Shown in pieces: positions 11,310-22,919 of a stretch of DNA of 64,000 nucleotides; positions within the stretch are counted from its first letter, which is position 1; every line of letters begins with the position of its first letter. A program made the translations under genes and the position numbers. Where the stretch lies: NCBI RefSeq assembly GCF_000321225.1, contig NW_004450397.1, positions 2,189,439-2,253,438 on the forward strand, read 5' to 3'. Source of the stretch: Odobenus rosmarus divergens (lineage: Eukaryota; Chordata; Mammalia; Carnivora; Odobenidae). The notes under the pieces are model-generated. The model did not search any database and was not told where the DNA came from. It saw only the letters and a program-made list of their open reading frames with translations.

Positions 11310-13150
11310 ACACAGGTCTTGCACTAGTATTGTTAAATTGATTCCTAAGTATTTTATTCATTTTGATGCTATTGTAAATAAAATTGCTTTCTTAATCTTC
11401 AGATTGTTAAGTGCTAACGTCTAAAAATGCAGTTGATTTTAGTGTATTCATCTTGTATCAATATGCAACCTCATTTATTAGTTTTAAAATTTTGGTAGAA
11501 TTCTTTGCGTTTTCTATACATGTTATCTTCACATATTTTCTGCAAAGATAATTTTCCTTTTCCAACATGGATGCCTTTTATTTATTTATTTTTCTTATCT
11601 AATTGTTCAGCTAAAACCTCCAGAACAATATGGAATAGACATGGCAAGAGCAGAGGTCCTTGTCTTGTTGCTGATCTTAGAGGGAAATTGTTCTTTTACC
11701 ATTAAATGTGATGTTAACTGTGGATCTTCTGTGGATGCATTGATCAGATTTAGGGCACTCCCTTTTATTCTCAATTCTGTGAGTGTGTTTATCGTGAGAC
11801 GGTATTGGGTTTTATTAAATAACTTTTCTGCAACTATTGAAATGGTCATGTAGTCTTTATCTGACTGTTTTTTATCGACTGATTTTTGTTTGCTGAACCA
11901 CTTTACATTCCTTGAAAAAATGCTATTTGGTCATGATATGTAACCCTTTCACACATTGCTGGATTCAGTTTGCTAGTATTTTGTTGAAGATATTTGCATG
12001 TACATTCATAAGAGATATAGGTTATAGTTTTCTCATGATGTCTTTGTCTGGTTTGGAAATCAGAACAATATTGGCCTCACAGAATAAGTTGGGAAACGTT
12101 CCCTCTCCCTGTATTTTTTGGAAGAGTTTGTGAAGGATTGGTATTAATTCTTTAAAGATTTGGCAAAATTTGCCAGTGAAGCCAGCTGGTCCTGAGCTTT
12201 TCTTTGTGGAAGGGTTTTGAACACTAATTAGATTGGAGGAATTTGTCCATTTCATCTAAGTTATTGAATTTGTGCCACATTGTTGCCATATTTATTGCCA
12301 TGTTGGTCATAGTTTCCCAAATAATCTTTTTAACTCTGTAATTTTGGTAGTAATGCCCTTTCTTTCATTCTTGATTGTAATAATTGGATTCTTCTCTCCT
12401 TTTTGTTGATCAGTCTAACTAAAGATTTGTCAATTTTGTTGCTCTTCTCAAAGAACCAACTTTTATTGCTGATTTCCTATATATTTTTCTCTATTTCATC
12501 TATTTCCACTCTAATATTTATTCTTTCCTTCTGCTCTCTTTGGATTTCTTTTGTTCCTTTTCAGTTTCTTAATGTGGAAGGTTAGGTATCATTTGAGATC
12601 TTTATTCTTTTATAATGTACTATTTATATTTATGAATTACCTTCTAAGCAATGCTATGGGGAGCATAAGTTTTAGTATGTTATGTTTTTGTTTTCATTCA
12701 TAGAAAAGTATTTTCTCATTTTTCTTATAAAATTTCCTCTTTGAGCCATTGGCCCATCAGTAGTATGCTATTTGATTTCCACCTATTTGTGAATTTCCCA
12801 AATTTCCTTCTGTCATTGTTTTCTATTTTAATTCCATTGTAGTTAAAGAACATACTTTGTATGATTTAATTCCTTTAAATTTACTGAGGCTTTTTAAATT
12901 CACTAACATGTTATCCTGAAGAATGTTTGATGTGCATGTGGGAAGAATGTATATTCTGATTTTGCTGAGGAGAGTCTTTGATAGATGTCTGTTAGGTCTA
13001 ATGGGCTTACAATGTAAAGTTTTATATTCCTCTGTTGCTCTTCTAATTATTCTATCATTAAAATTAAGGAATTGAAGTCCCCAAATGTTATTGTTGAATT
13101 GTCTATTTCTTCCATTAACTCTGTCACTTTTGCTTCATGTATTTTGGGTC
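11310..13150 (-). mobile_element. L1 ORF2 segment, endonuclease to reverse transcriptase (antisense, decayed)
   Basis: Read on the minus strand this is the first half of L1 ORF2, from the AP-endonuclease region (right end) into the reverse transcriptase (left end). A 77-codon open frame at 12022-12255 includes [19 protein letters not shown] and LISKPDKD, hallmark ORF2p residues just before the RT core. Many stops interrupt the rest. Neither the 5' UTR nor the 3' end is present. Its neighbour at 13318-14077 is the 3' end of an L1 in the opposite orientation. Confidence 0.85.
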
Positions 13151-13164
13151 TTGTATTATTTTTT

Positions 13165-13312
13165 TTATTGTTGCTGCAACAAATTACCACAAACATAAAA
13201 ATTCAACAAACATAACAAAAACAACACAAGTTTATCATATAGCTCTGGAGATCAGAAGTCAGAAATGGGGAAAAAAGAAAAAAAAAGAAGTCAGAAATGG
13301 GTCTCACTGGGC
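13165..13312 (-). mobile_element. MLT1-type MaLR LTR fragment, with a 16-bp A-rich insert
   Basis: 'ctgcaacaaattaccacaaa', 'aaaacaacacaagtttatca' and 'gtctcactgggctta' follow the antisense end of an MLT1-like LTR. Within it, 'agaagtcagaaatggg' occurs twice (13254-13269 and 13286-13301) around a 16-bp A/G stretch. Family assignment is from memory. Confidence 0.55.
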
Positions 13313-13317
13313 TTACC

Positions 13318-14077
13318 TGGATTGTAAAATGCTGCAGCCACATTGGAAAAACAGTGTGGTGCTTCTTTAAAATGTTAAATGTACAATTACCATATGACGA
13401 AGCACTTCCACTCATAGGTTTATACCCAAGAAAACTAAAAGCATATGTCCACACAAAAACTTCTATGCAAATGTTTATATAGCAGCATTATTCATGATAA
13501 CCAAAAAATGGAAATAACCCAAATGTCCATCAACTGATGAACAGATAAAGAAAATGTGTTATATCCAGACAGTGGAATATTTTTTCAGCAATAAAAAGCT
13601 ATGACATACTGATACACGCTGCAACATGAATGACTGTTGAAAACATTATGGTAAGTGCTTACCAGGAACTGGGAAGAAGAAGAAATGAGGCCTAAACTAA
13701 TGGATTTCCTTTGGGGTATGATAGAAATATTCTCAGATGAGGACACCTGGGTGGCTCAGTTGGCTAAGCGCCTGCCTCCGGGGCTCAGGTCATGACCCCA
13801 GGGTTCTGGGATCAAGCCCCACAAAGGGGTTTCCTGTTCAGTGGGAAGTCTGCTTCTCCTTCTGCCTCTGCCCCTCTGCACCACTTGTGCTCTCTCTCGC
13901 TCACTGTCTCTTGAATAAATAAATAAAATCTTTTAAAAAAATTCTCAGGTGAAATAGTGGTGACGGTTATACAATTCTGTAAATATAATTCAAACCATTG
14001 AATTTACCCTATAAATTGGTGAATTTTATGATATATGAATTATATCTCAATAAAGTTCTATTTTAATAAAAAAAATT
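13318..14077 (+). mobile_element. L1M-type ORF2 C-terminus and 3' UTR (sense), interrupted by a SINE
   Basis: 'aaaatgctgcagccacattg', 'ccatatgacgaagcacttcc', 'aatgtccatcaactgatgaa' and the end 'tgaattatatctcaataaag' followed by A-rich sequence match the last part of an old L1. It is internally deleted between about 13640 and 13650. A CAN SINE at 13741-13940 splits the 3' UTR. Confidence 0.85.
13741..13940 (+). mobile_element. CAN SINE nested in L1 3' UTR
   Basis: The head 'cacctgggtggctcagttgg' retains the A box, followed by 'ctcaggtcatgaccccaggg', a CT-rich body and (AAAT)n plus A tail. 'attctcagatga' at 13729-13740 and 'attctcaggtga' at 13941-13952 are the target-site duplication. Confidence 0.92.
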
Positions 14078-15272
14078 ATAGGTATATGTACAAATGACAT
14101 TTATCAAAACCCTGACCTGGTGGTATGATAGGCAGATATAGAGTCACTTTTATTAAATTTTAAAGGGCTTAACATATATCCTTCTTATAAAAGTTAATCA
14201 TTTCTATTTAAAAAATATTTTAATAAAAGTAATGCTACACATTTGGTAATTTCAAATTGATTGTTAATATTTTGAACATCATTCCAGACATAGAAGAAAA
14301 ATGAAATAATTTTTGTGTACAATCCTCACCCAAACAGATGTCCAGTTTAATCTCTGCAATAAATACATACACACACACACACACACACACATACACACAC
14401 ATGTTCTACCTTATGTATAAACTACATTAGATATAGAACTACAGGTGTATTAAACTAAAACATATATGTAATATTCTATTTGTACCAATTCATACTCCCT
14501 TCAATAGTATATGAGTGCCTATTCTTGCAAAGTCTGAATTTGAATTTTTTTTCAAACTCTTGGATGTATAGTATGATATTATCACTAAAAACTGAATTAT
14601 TAGTGAAACTAATCTTTTCTTGTAGATTAGCTGTTTGCATTTCTTCTTTTGTGAATAACTTCCTTAACATTTTTTCATTTTTAAAAATTCTGTTTCTTTA
14701 TAAGAACCCTTTACTTGTTAAATATAACCATTTTATATTATGTAATACATAAAATCTCCCACACTTAATTTTCAAATAAATTTTTGCTTATGAAGTTTTT
14801 TGTTTGATAAATATCTTTCTCTATGGTTTGTTGTTGTTGTTGTTTGATATTAAATCTTTCCAAAAGTTTATGTAGCATTATTTACCAATCAGTTATTCTT
14901 ATGGCTCTGTCTTTGCCCTAATGCATGTAAAAGCCTTCACCTTACCATTTATTCTCCTGTTTAATGATTCTTGCTTTCTTAAATTTCACTATTTAAACTA
15001 CTTACTTTATTCTTAATGTAACAAAGGGACATAACTATTTTTCTTTCCATTAAGAAACAACATGAGCTGTAGGTTTGAATCAAACTTCTTTTTTATTATT
15101 TATCTTTATGGCAGAGACTTCTTTTGATATCAGATGCTTAAACAACTCTACAGTCCATTGATGATATTGTTTACTGGTGGTATCATTATGCCAACATTTT
15201 CAAGATATTCTTTTTTTTTCACATCTTTGTGATTATTGGATTTTCTTCAAGCTTTGACCCATAGTACTTCTT
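14078..15272. repeat. Unassigned DNA with a (CA)n microsatellite at 14364-14402
   Basis: The CA tract is about 37 bp with two TACA interruptions. A (TTG)n stretch occurs at about 14827-14843. No gene or repeat family was recognised in the rest. Confidence 0.7.
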
Positions 15273-15285
15273 AATTCAATGACTC

Positions 15286-15437
15286 ATTTTGTTGTTTTGT
15301 TTTGTTTTTGTTGTTTTGGAAGTAGGCTCCATGCCTGTGGCACTCCAGCATGGGGCTTGAACACACAACCCTGAGATGAAGACCTGAGCTGAGATCAAGA
15401 ATCGGATGCTTAACTGACTGAGCCACCCAGGTGCCCC
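15286..15437 (-). mobile_element. CAN SINE (old, antisense)
   Basis: Antisense order: T/G-rich tail, 'ctccatgcctgtggcactcc', 'gatgcttaactgactgagcc', 'acccaggtgcccc'. The 13-bp duplication 'aattcaatgactc' flanks it perfectly at 15273-15285 and 15438-15450. Confidence 0.93.
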
Positions 15438-15450
15438 AATTCAATGACTC

Positions 15451-18400
15451 TTAATAAATAAAATTTTTTACATTTTTAATGAAAAATGTAGACTCTAATC
15501 TTTGTGTCTAATTCAAGGCATTTTTTATTCATATTTTAATAGTTATTTCTTATGATTCATCTTTTTGTTCTTTGTTTCAGACATTGCTCCTATATTCTAT
15601 TTGATTTCTCAAGTCTGTCATCTGTTTTTATCAACTTCATCTAATTTATCCCTTCACCGTTCTCTCAGGGGTGAAGTTAAAAAATATTTGTATATTTTTT
15701 TACCTTGAACTTATTTTGTTTGTATCTCCCTTGCAGATTTTAATTTGATAATTATAATTTTTCATTACTCTATGGAAGAGACCTGTAATTTTGGTTCTTT
15801 TACTTGTCTGTAAACAATGAAGTACCATACATGTAACTCAGTTTAGGGTTGATCTTCATATTCTCCTGAAGGTAGCAGTGGCCTCTGCTACCTTCTTTTT
15901 TTCTCCAGGTCTCTAATTTGTCTCCACATCTGTCACCTGCCACTGCCAGTGTTGGGGTCCACCCTCAAAGGGCTTTAATTGGGCCAATATGAAAATGCCT
16001 TATTTCACTGCCATAGAGCTGTCATTGCATGCAATCCTGCTGTTTCTACTACACATCAAGGTTTGATTCCAATCTGACTGGTTGCATGGCAGGCAAATAT
16101 TCATTTTCACATATATAATATATTTGGGTCATGGATTCATACTCAACAGGCCTGACAGAACACAGCAATTTACATCCACCTTTTTTCCCCCCTGACCTGG
16201 GATACAAGAGTGAGATAGCTCAAAAGTCACATTCTTGGTGCAGCCACTCTGAGCTGCACCTTGAGTCTTCAACTAGTTGCTGATGCATATTCAGGAAACT
16301 GACACTTGCCCTATCTGACCAATCTCAGAAGCTGCTACGGTCTTTCTCTTATAAAACACTTCTGGATAGATGAGCCACAGATGGTACTTATCCAATTAAC
16401 AGACATTTGAATACATGGAACTGATACATTCAACTTAACAATATACATATTCAACATATATAGAAATTATTTCTAGTTTCTAATTTCTTCCCTCAGTGGA
16501 GTTTATCATCCTCTGTATCTCATTTTTATAAATGTCCCATCCCCTAATACATTGCATGATCCTCATTTTGGATTTTTCCTACCTTACTTTCTCTAACTTC
16601 ATAGATGCTAAGTTGTTTGATGCTCAGTGGTCTTGAACATTTGGCAAATAGGATTCAGTAGTTTTCTAATTGTTTTCTTCCTTTTTTGTTAGTGAATAGA
16701 TTTTAGAGAGTGCTACTTTCTTTGATTCTTTACAATTGTCCCATTCTTCTGACTTTTAGCATCATTTTAAAGATCTTATGGTTTAAAGAAAAAAACAAGA
16801 TGAAGAAGAAATAACTCAATGGGAAACTAGTCTAAGTATGCTGACTATCCACTTATTTTTGTATGCCCCTTCCAGAAAGAAGCCTTAAGGCTTCATGTGC
16901 TTTCTGTTTCTCTTAAACATTTGCTAAAAAGGAATGCCTACTTCTGAGATTTTATGACCCATTCAGACCTAGAGGGAGCTCCCACTGGGTATTCTACTTA
17001 TAATTTAGACACTTGATCCAGAAAAACATCCCTTGCTGCAATGATCTTCTGTGTATTATGACAACTAGTCTATAAATTCCTCTCTCCCTCTGAAGAGGTA
17101 TTAGTGGGGTTTTCTAGGCTTTTTTTTTTCCTAAGTACTTCTTAATGTTGTTGTTCTTTTATGGATGGGAAACTGCAGAACAGACTATTATGCGTTCTTC
17201 CAAACAATTTGGCATGCAGTATATTTAGCAAATATTTTTTGAAATCTTGGGCATTTGATGACATTTCCAAGTCTTCAAACATAGAACATGTTGTTCTTAA
17301 TTTTCATCCTTTCCTGGTCATTCTTATAAACTCAGGTTGGGGAAAGTTAGAAGCCTGATCCATGTCATCATCTTAACTCAGAAGCCCATATTTATTTTTA
17401 ATAGATGATTAAAATTGACCTTTGAGGTCATTTTTATTCCTGAGTTTTTATATAAGCAAATTTTGCCCTGAGACTATTTTTGTAAGCAAGAAGTTTCTCA
17501 GGTCAAATAGATGCTGTCAAAATAATGACTCCAAGAACTGTTAAATGTCATTAGAAACTAACATTTTGCCTCTAGTTAAACCAAAAATCATTCAACTGTA
17601 TCTAAGCTGTAAAGAAATATTAGCTTGTATGACCTAACCTTGCTGATTGATGGCCTGATTAAATTACAGAGGAAACCTTGGCAGGTTACTGCAGTCTTTA
17701 GAAAATTTTGTTGCTTCACAAATATCAGTAAAGCTCATAGTTCTCACCTCAGAAATGCATTATAATATATATGAAAGCATTCTAATTGATAGGATCTAAC
17801 ACCTTGAAAGGCAACATAAGCCCTCAGGTCAAGAGTTGTCATTCTGCATCTACAATGTGCTTTGATGTAAATGTGCAGTGGGACTACATCCATATGGGCA
17901 AACTGGCCCATGGCATGACTATTCTATTTATTTTCAGCTCTCTTTAAAAACTATATCAAATGCTCAGCACAATCATAGAATAACCATAGCCATTATAAAG
18001 GCAGTGACATGACTGTAGCAGGTTTTCATACTTAAGTATTGTTACTGATAAATTGTAATGTAAGCAATATAAAAGTCTTAGTGATATATTAAATATACTT
18101 CTATTTTAATTTGATTGGCATCCTTGTTAAAGAGACTCTATTTTTTTAAATACCATTAGGGCTTAATTCTCTTACAAGAGCCCTGATTGAGAGCTAAGGC
18201 CCAGTGAGTGGTGACAGAAGAAAACAGTGACTTATAAAGATATACAAAAGATAGATTCAGTAAGACTAGCCCCTCTTATTGGAATTGGAAAAGAGTGAGA
18301 ATTTAACTTGAAAAACTAGATTTATGAGATAAAGAATATAGGTAAAAGCATACATTTGTGGAAAATTTTTTAATTTTATTTGGGGCTTATTGAGTTTGAA

Positions 18401-18477
18401 ACATCTGTGGGACATTCAGGTAGATATTTAGTGTGTGAATCTGGAATCTCAGGAGAGAGATTTTGAGCTAGTGTATG
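15451..18477. other. Unassigned intronic DNA; possible conserved block near 17560-18090
   Basis: No interspersed repeat was assigned in these 3 kb. The 17.6-18.1 kb part has more even composition and contains a PBX/HOX-like TGATTGAT at 17644-17651. It has no coding potential in a plausible splice context. Confidence 0.35.
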
Positions 18478-18960
18478 AGTTACCTACTGCCACAGTAATG
18501 TTGCATAATAAACCACCTCAAATATTTTTAGCTTACTATAAGAATTATGTATTCAATTCATAATTTTGTAGGTCAGCAGTAAATATTGCTCTTATCTGGG
18601 AAGATCTCTCTCATGTGGGCTTATTCATATATCTGTTTTTAGGCCAAGTCAGCTGGATGATTCAGCTTCTGATGGTGTCAGCTGGAGTGCCTTCAAAATC
18701 TCCCACCTGTCTCACCCCCTACATACTTCTCACATTACTCCCAAAGGCTAGGCTGGGTGTGTTCTCACCCAGAGGCTCAAGTGCAAGGATAGGCGAGCCT
18801 AGCTATGCCAGAAAACCAACAGATGTGTTTGCATTCTCTTGAAGATTAAGCTTGAACTGGCACAATATTATTTCCTTCTCATTCTACTGGCCAAAGCCCA
18901 GAGTGAGAGAAGGTGGACACTAACAGAGTTACAGGGTCAAGTCTTGGATACAGGAAGAGG
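18478..18960 (-). mobile_element. MLT1-type MaLR LTR (antisense, diverged)
   Basis: 'tgttgcataataaaccacct', 'ttttgtaggtcagcagtaaa', 'tggtgtcagctgg' and 'attctactggccaaagccca' follow the reverse complement of MLT1-family solo LTRs. The family is a non-autonomous ERVL-related class present in all placental mammals. There is no internal coding region. Confidence 0.55.
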
Positions 18961-20173
18961 TAGAGAATTGAAACCACTTTTGTATTCCATCATTTTATAT
19001 GGATGAGATGACCATGCATCCTGGTTTGTTCAGGAAAGTTCCAGTTTATTCCTATTTTCCTTATAGAATTATTAATGGCACCCCTTCTTACTGTAAATAT
19101 TGTTCCAATTTGAGTGACAAATTATTTGACAGCCCCATTTTTGGGAGGGGTAAGGGTTGAATGGGGTTAGATGAACTAATTGAATCAGAATATGTGAAGT
19201 GAGTACAAGAGATTAGAGTCCATGAAGGAGGTGCCAAGGAGCAGGAAATGAGCAAGGACAGAATGGATCTGAGAAAACCAGGAAAGAAGAGATGTGTGAA
19301 AGAGGGCTAAATTACAAGGTCAATACCACCAACTCATGAAATAAGATATGCAATGAATATGTCTCTTGCATTTAACAACTAGAAGTCTTTGTTGAACATA
19401 GTTAAGAGGTTGCAATGAATTAGAGTTCAACCTTAGTTCTTCCTCTCACACCAATTTAACGTTGGAATTTTTATTTGACACTTCTGGAGCTTAGATTTAA
19501 AACAAAAGGGACTGGACTCAGGAATGAGGTCCTTCAAGTGCTAACATTTCCAGGGGTCTGAATACTAAATACCACCTCCAGACTAAAACCAAATGTGAAA
19601 GAACCAAGATCTATACCTTAAACATCTTCCCTATCCATCATTTTTGACACTAAATAAAAATGATTTGATGTGTATTCATTAGGAATTACTCTAATTTTAT
19701 ATTATTATAACTATAAATTCCTTTTTCTCCATGTATTTGATACCTTAGATTGACACAAAATTCATAAGACCTACTGTTGTTACATTAAATATTAACCAGG
19801 ACATTATTTTGAAACATTTGGGACACTGTGATATCTGAGCCTAATCTGAAATCTTATACTGAGAATATTAAACAAGATAGCTTTAAGGCTCGTCAAGATA
19901 TTTTTGACAATTGTCCTAACTTTGATGAACCAACTAAGAAAATACCACAGTAGAGTTTACTTTAAAAAGCTTTGCAGATTTGACATTGTGTAAAATATCC
20001 AACTACAAGCAGGTGCAGACTTAATGGCGGTAAATGACATTAAATTTTTTCGAAGAACAAAACTCTCGTTTGAAATGTAGGGACATAGCTTTTCGTAATT
20101 TGAAACTTCAAAGATAATGGAATTGGCTAGCACATAAAAGGACAGAAAATCTGACTAGTATTGACTTTTCACC
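18961..20173. other. Unassigned intronic DNA
   Basis: Purine-biased in places (about 19140-19320), otherwise without assignable features. Confidence 0.4.
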
Positions 20174-20219
20174 AAAGAAAGAAAGAGAGAGAGGGAGAAA
20201 GAGAGAGGGAGCGAGAGAG

Positions 20220-20270
<51 letters not shown>

Positions 20271-20357
20271 GAGAAAGAAAAAGAAACAAAGAAGAAAGAG
20301 AGAAAGAGGAAGGAAGGAAGGAAGGAAGAAAAAGAAAAACGAAAAGAAAGGGAGAAA
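20174..20357. repeat. 184-bp polypurine tract, (GAAA)n/(GA)n/(GGAA)n
   Basis: Only three pyrimidines (20212, 20287, 20340) interrupt 184 bases of G and A on the + strand. The centre is a (GAAA) array of about 12 units, flanked by GA-rich and GGAA blocks. Long homopurine-homopyrimidine mirror repeats can adopt triplex (H-DNA) structures. Open frames on both strands here are purely compositional. Confidence 0.97.
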
Positions 20358-21114
20358 CCCATGATCATCTTGTTGTTGAGTCCTTTTCTTGGCTGCTACT
20401 TACACTTTACAAACCTATTTTGTGTGAGTGGATATCAGATTCCCTTTGGGATTCAAGTTTACTTATTTTATCAATAATAAAGCCTTCTTGTGGAAAGAGG
20501 AATAAATCACATATAAATGAAATACAAGAGATTACACCAGGAACTGAGCTTTTACCTTGACGAATTCAATAGCTTTGGCCAGATATCTCAATGTCAAAAG
20601 CATTTTAAGTATTCTACAAGGTATGTCTGGCAAAGAGAAATCGATAACGAAGTATTGGATTTGATTAAAATGTTTACTTTTTCCCTCTCCCCCCCCCCCC
20701 GCCCTTTTCCCCAGCTAAATAGTCCTTTCCCATACTAATCTGATCTCTATTATGGTTACTGGCTGGCTTTGTTTGTTGTCAAAATGCCACAGGCCTTAGA
20801 ATTCATTTGTAAATGATACAGTTTTCTGCCTCTCCATAATTTCAATATTGGGGTTCATGCTCTCTTGTCATGCCATGTGTCATTTAACTTGCTAACAGAC
20901 TTCAAAGAGATTTTAAACACCCAATTTATACAAATTATTTTTATTCTGACAACTTTATAATGCATTTTATAATTCTTGCAGAAGAGAAAACATGCTTAGC
21001 AAGATAATTCTGCCCAGGTTTGCTCAGCTCAACTATAGTTTAGTCTTTTCAACCATTTTGCTTATCAAAAGTTCTTGGACATTATAAAAAAATTCCAGAA
21101 AACTGATATTTATC
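20358..21114. other. Unassigned DNA with a C12 run
   Basis: A run of 12 C residues sits at 20689-20700 within a pyrimidine-rich patch. Nothing else was assigned. Confidence 0.45.
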
Positions 21115-21815
21115 TAGCACATCAGGGTCTTTACATGGTCTATTCTTTCTGCTTGGATTGTTCTCCAAACTCTTTCTTCCCCTTGTTCTTTATATGGCTA
21201 ACTCTCAATCTACTTTCAGGGCTAAGGGTCTTAGTCATTTCAGTTCTGCTATATAGCATATTACTACAGATTGGGTGGCTTAAACAACATTTCTCACAGT
21301 TCTGGAAGCTTGGAAGTCCAAGATCAAGATGCTGGTAGATCAGGTGTGTCTGGTAAGAACCCACTTCCTGGTTTGCTGATGGCTCTCTTCTCATTGTATT
21401 CTCATATGGTGGGGAGCAAAGAGAGGAAAAAAGCTCTTTAGTGTTTCTTCTTAAAAAGGCTCTAATCTCATCATGAGCACTCCACCCTCAGGACCTTCCC
21501 AAAAGCCCCATCTTATACTTTTTACTTTTACTTCCCAAAAGCCGCATCTCTAAATACTATCACATTGGAGATTAGGATTCAACATATGAATATTGGGAGT
21601 AGGGGGGACACAAACATTCAATCCATAGCACTGAGTTTTCAGTCACTTTTAAGGTCATCTTTCTCTGATCCTCCTAGATTATGGTAATATCCCAGATATA
21701 CCTTTTCACCTAACATTTTCTTATGAAATAGCAGGACTGGGAACCACAATGTTTACTGCTGTATTCCCAACATCTTGTGGCACTGAAAAATATTTATTAT
21801 CATAGTAATGGTCTA
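21115..21815 (+). repeat. L2 element (sense), split by an MLT1-type LTR
   Basis: 'agggtctttacatggtctat ... tgcttggattgttctccaaa' (21125-21225) is the middle of the L2 3' region. 'tcatctttctctgatcctcc' and 'tgctgtattcccaacatctt' (21640-21800) are its continuation. The two parts are in correct order and separated by the LTR at 21230-21628. Confidence 0.6.
21230..21628 (-). mobile_element. MLT1-type MaLR solo LTR (antisense)
   Basis: 'gattgggtggcttaaacaac', 'cacagttctggaagcttgga', 'cttcctggtttgctgatggc', 'catcatgagcactccaccct' and 'cattcaatccatagca' reproduce almost the full length of an MLT1A/MST-like LTR in reverse complement. It inserted into the L2 above, so it is younger than L2. Confidence 0.75.
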
Positions 21816-21917
21816 GTTGTTACTTTTTGACTTGATGATCTCATTTATGGATCATGGCACAATTGCCTTACTTTTCTGCCTGCCTCTCTCAAGTGCATAT
21901 TGTCTAGCCCTGACTGA

Positions 21918-22301
21918 TTTTTTTTTTTAAGATTTATTCGTTTATGCGCGCCTGGGTGGCTCAGTTGGTTAAGCGACTGCCTTCGACTCAGGTCATGATC
22001 CTGGAGTCCAGGGATCGAGTCCCGCATCGGGCTCCCTGCTCGGCAGGGAGTCTGCTTCTCCCTCTGACCCTCTTCCCTCTTGTGCTCTCTATCTCACATT
22101 CTCTCTCTCTCAAATAAATAAATAAAATCTTTAAAAAAAAAAGATTTATTCATTTATTTGAGGGGGGGCAGAGGGAGAGAATCTTCAAGTAGACTCCCCC
22201 CGAAACGTGGAGCCCGATGTGGGGCTCAGTCTCACAACCCATGTGATCATAACCTGAGCCAAAATCAAGAGTCCGGCACTTAACTGACTGCCCAGGCACC
22301 C
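21918..22301 (-). mobile_element. CAN SINE (antisense), split by a younger SINE
   Basis: The poly(T)/'aagatttattcgtttat' left part (21918-21945) continues after the inner insert at 22158 with 'ttgagggggggcagagggag', 'gatgtggggctcagtctcac' and the inverted head 'actgactgcccaggcaccc'. It was one antisense SINE before the insertion at 21946. Confidence 0.88.
21946..22140 (+). mobile_element. Young CAN SINE nested in another CAN SINE
   Basis: This is a nearly consensus copy: 'gcgcgcctgggtggctcagt', 'tcgactcaggtcatgatcct', 'gggatcgagtcccgcatcgg' (B-box region) and tail (AAAT)n-A10. The duplication of the host SINE tail, 'aagatttattcgtttat' (21929-21945) and 'aagatttattcatttat' (22141-22157), proves insertion into the older element. 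L1 endonuclease prefers TTTT/AA, which SINE tails supply. Confidence 0.95.
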
Positions 22302-22904
22302 TTGATTTGTATTTTAAAATATTGTTTTTTACTATATTACATTCTAGTGCAACCACTCAGTCACAATCTGTTAATTATGACAAAAAAAAAATAAAGATGC
22401 TCCTTAGAATAGCATTTGAAGCCCTCTGTAATTTGATCTAGATCAATTGTCTGATCTTGGCATACCCCCTTTTCTCCAACACAAGCACTTAGTGCTAGCC
22501 AAAGTAACCGTGAGACTAAATTCAAAGTACTTATTCTTGCTCCTGGACTTTATTTTTACTTTCCACTTATTTCCTCACTCACTTTGGATGCTCTCCACCT
22601 TCTTATTTGTCCATCCAGAGCCTTCCCCATTTTGAAGTTGAGGTATATGTCATGCTTTCTATGAAGTGTTCTATGATGGGTTGAGTCTTCAGTGATTTTT
22701 TTTTTCCTTCTGTTCAATTTCCATTAAATACTATTTTAGTTATGGGTCTATCACATACTACCAACTTACCATAAAGGAACATTTTACTTTTTCTCTATCA
22801 TCGTCATATTTTAAATCTTTGAAAAATCAAACAATAAACAAATGCAGAAACTGTATATATTATCAATAATTTTCCTTATAAGATTAATTGATAACTTATG
22901 ACTG
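22302..22904. other. Unassigned intronic DNA
   Basis: No repeat family or gene recognised. Confidence 0.4.
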
Positions 22905-22919
22905 TAAATGCATACTTTT

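Noticed and set aside
12022..12255. Minus-strand 77-codon frame resembling a reverse transcriptase flank
   Set aside because: It is genuine L1 ORF2 sequence but a decayed fragment, so it is annotated as mobile element rather than as a gene.
20108..20368. Overlapping open frames on both strands (Lys/Glu/Arg-rich and Ser/Phe/Leu-rich)
   Set aside because: Both are produced by the homopurine tract; no stop codon arises easily in such DNA.
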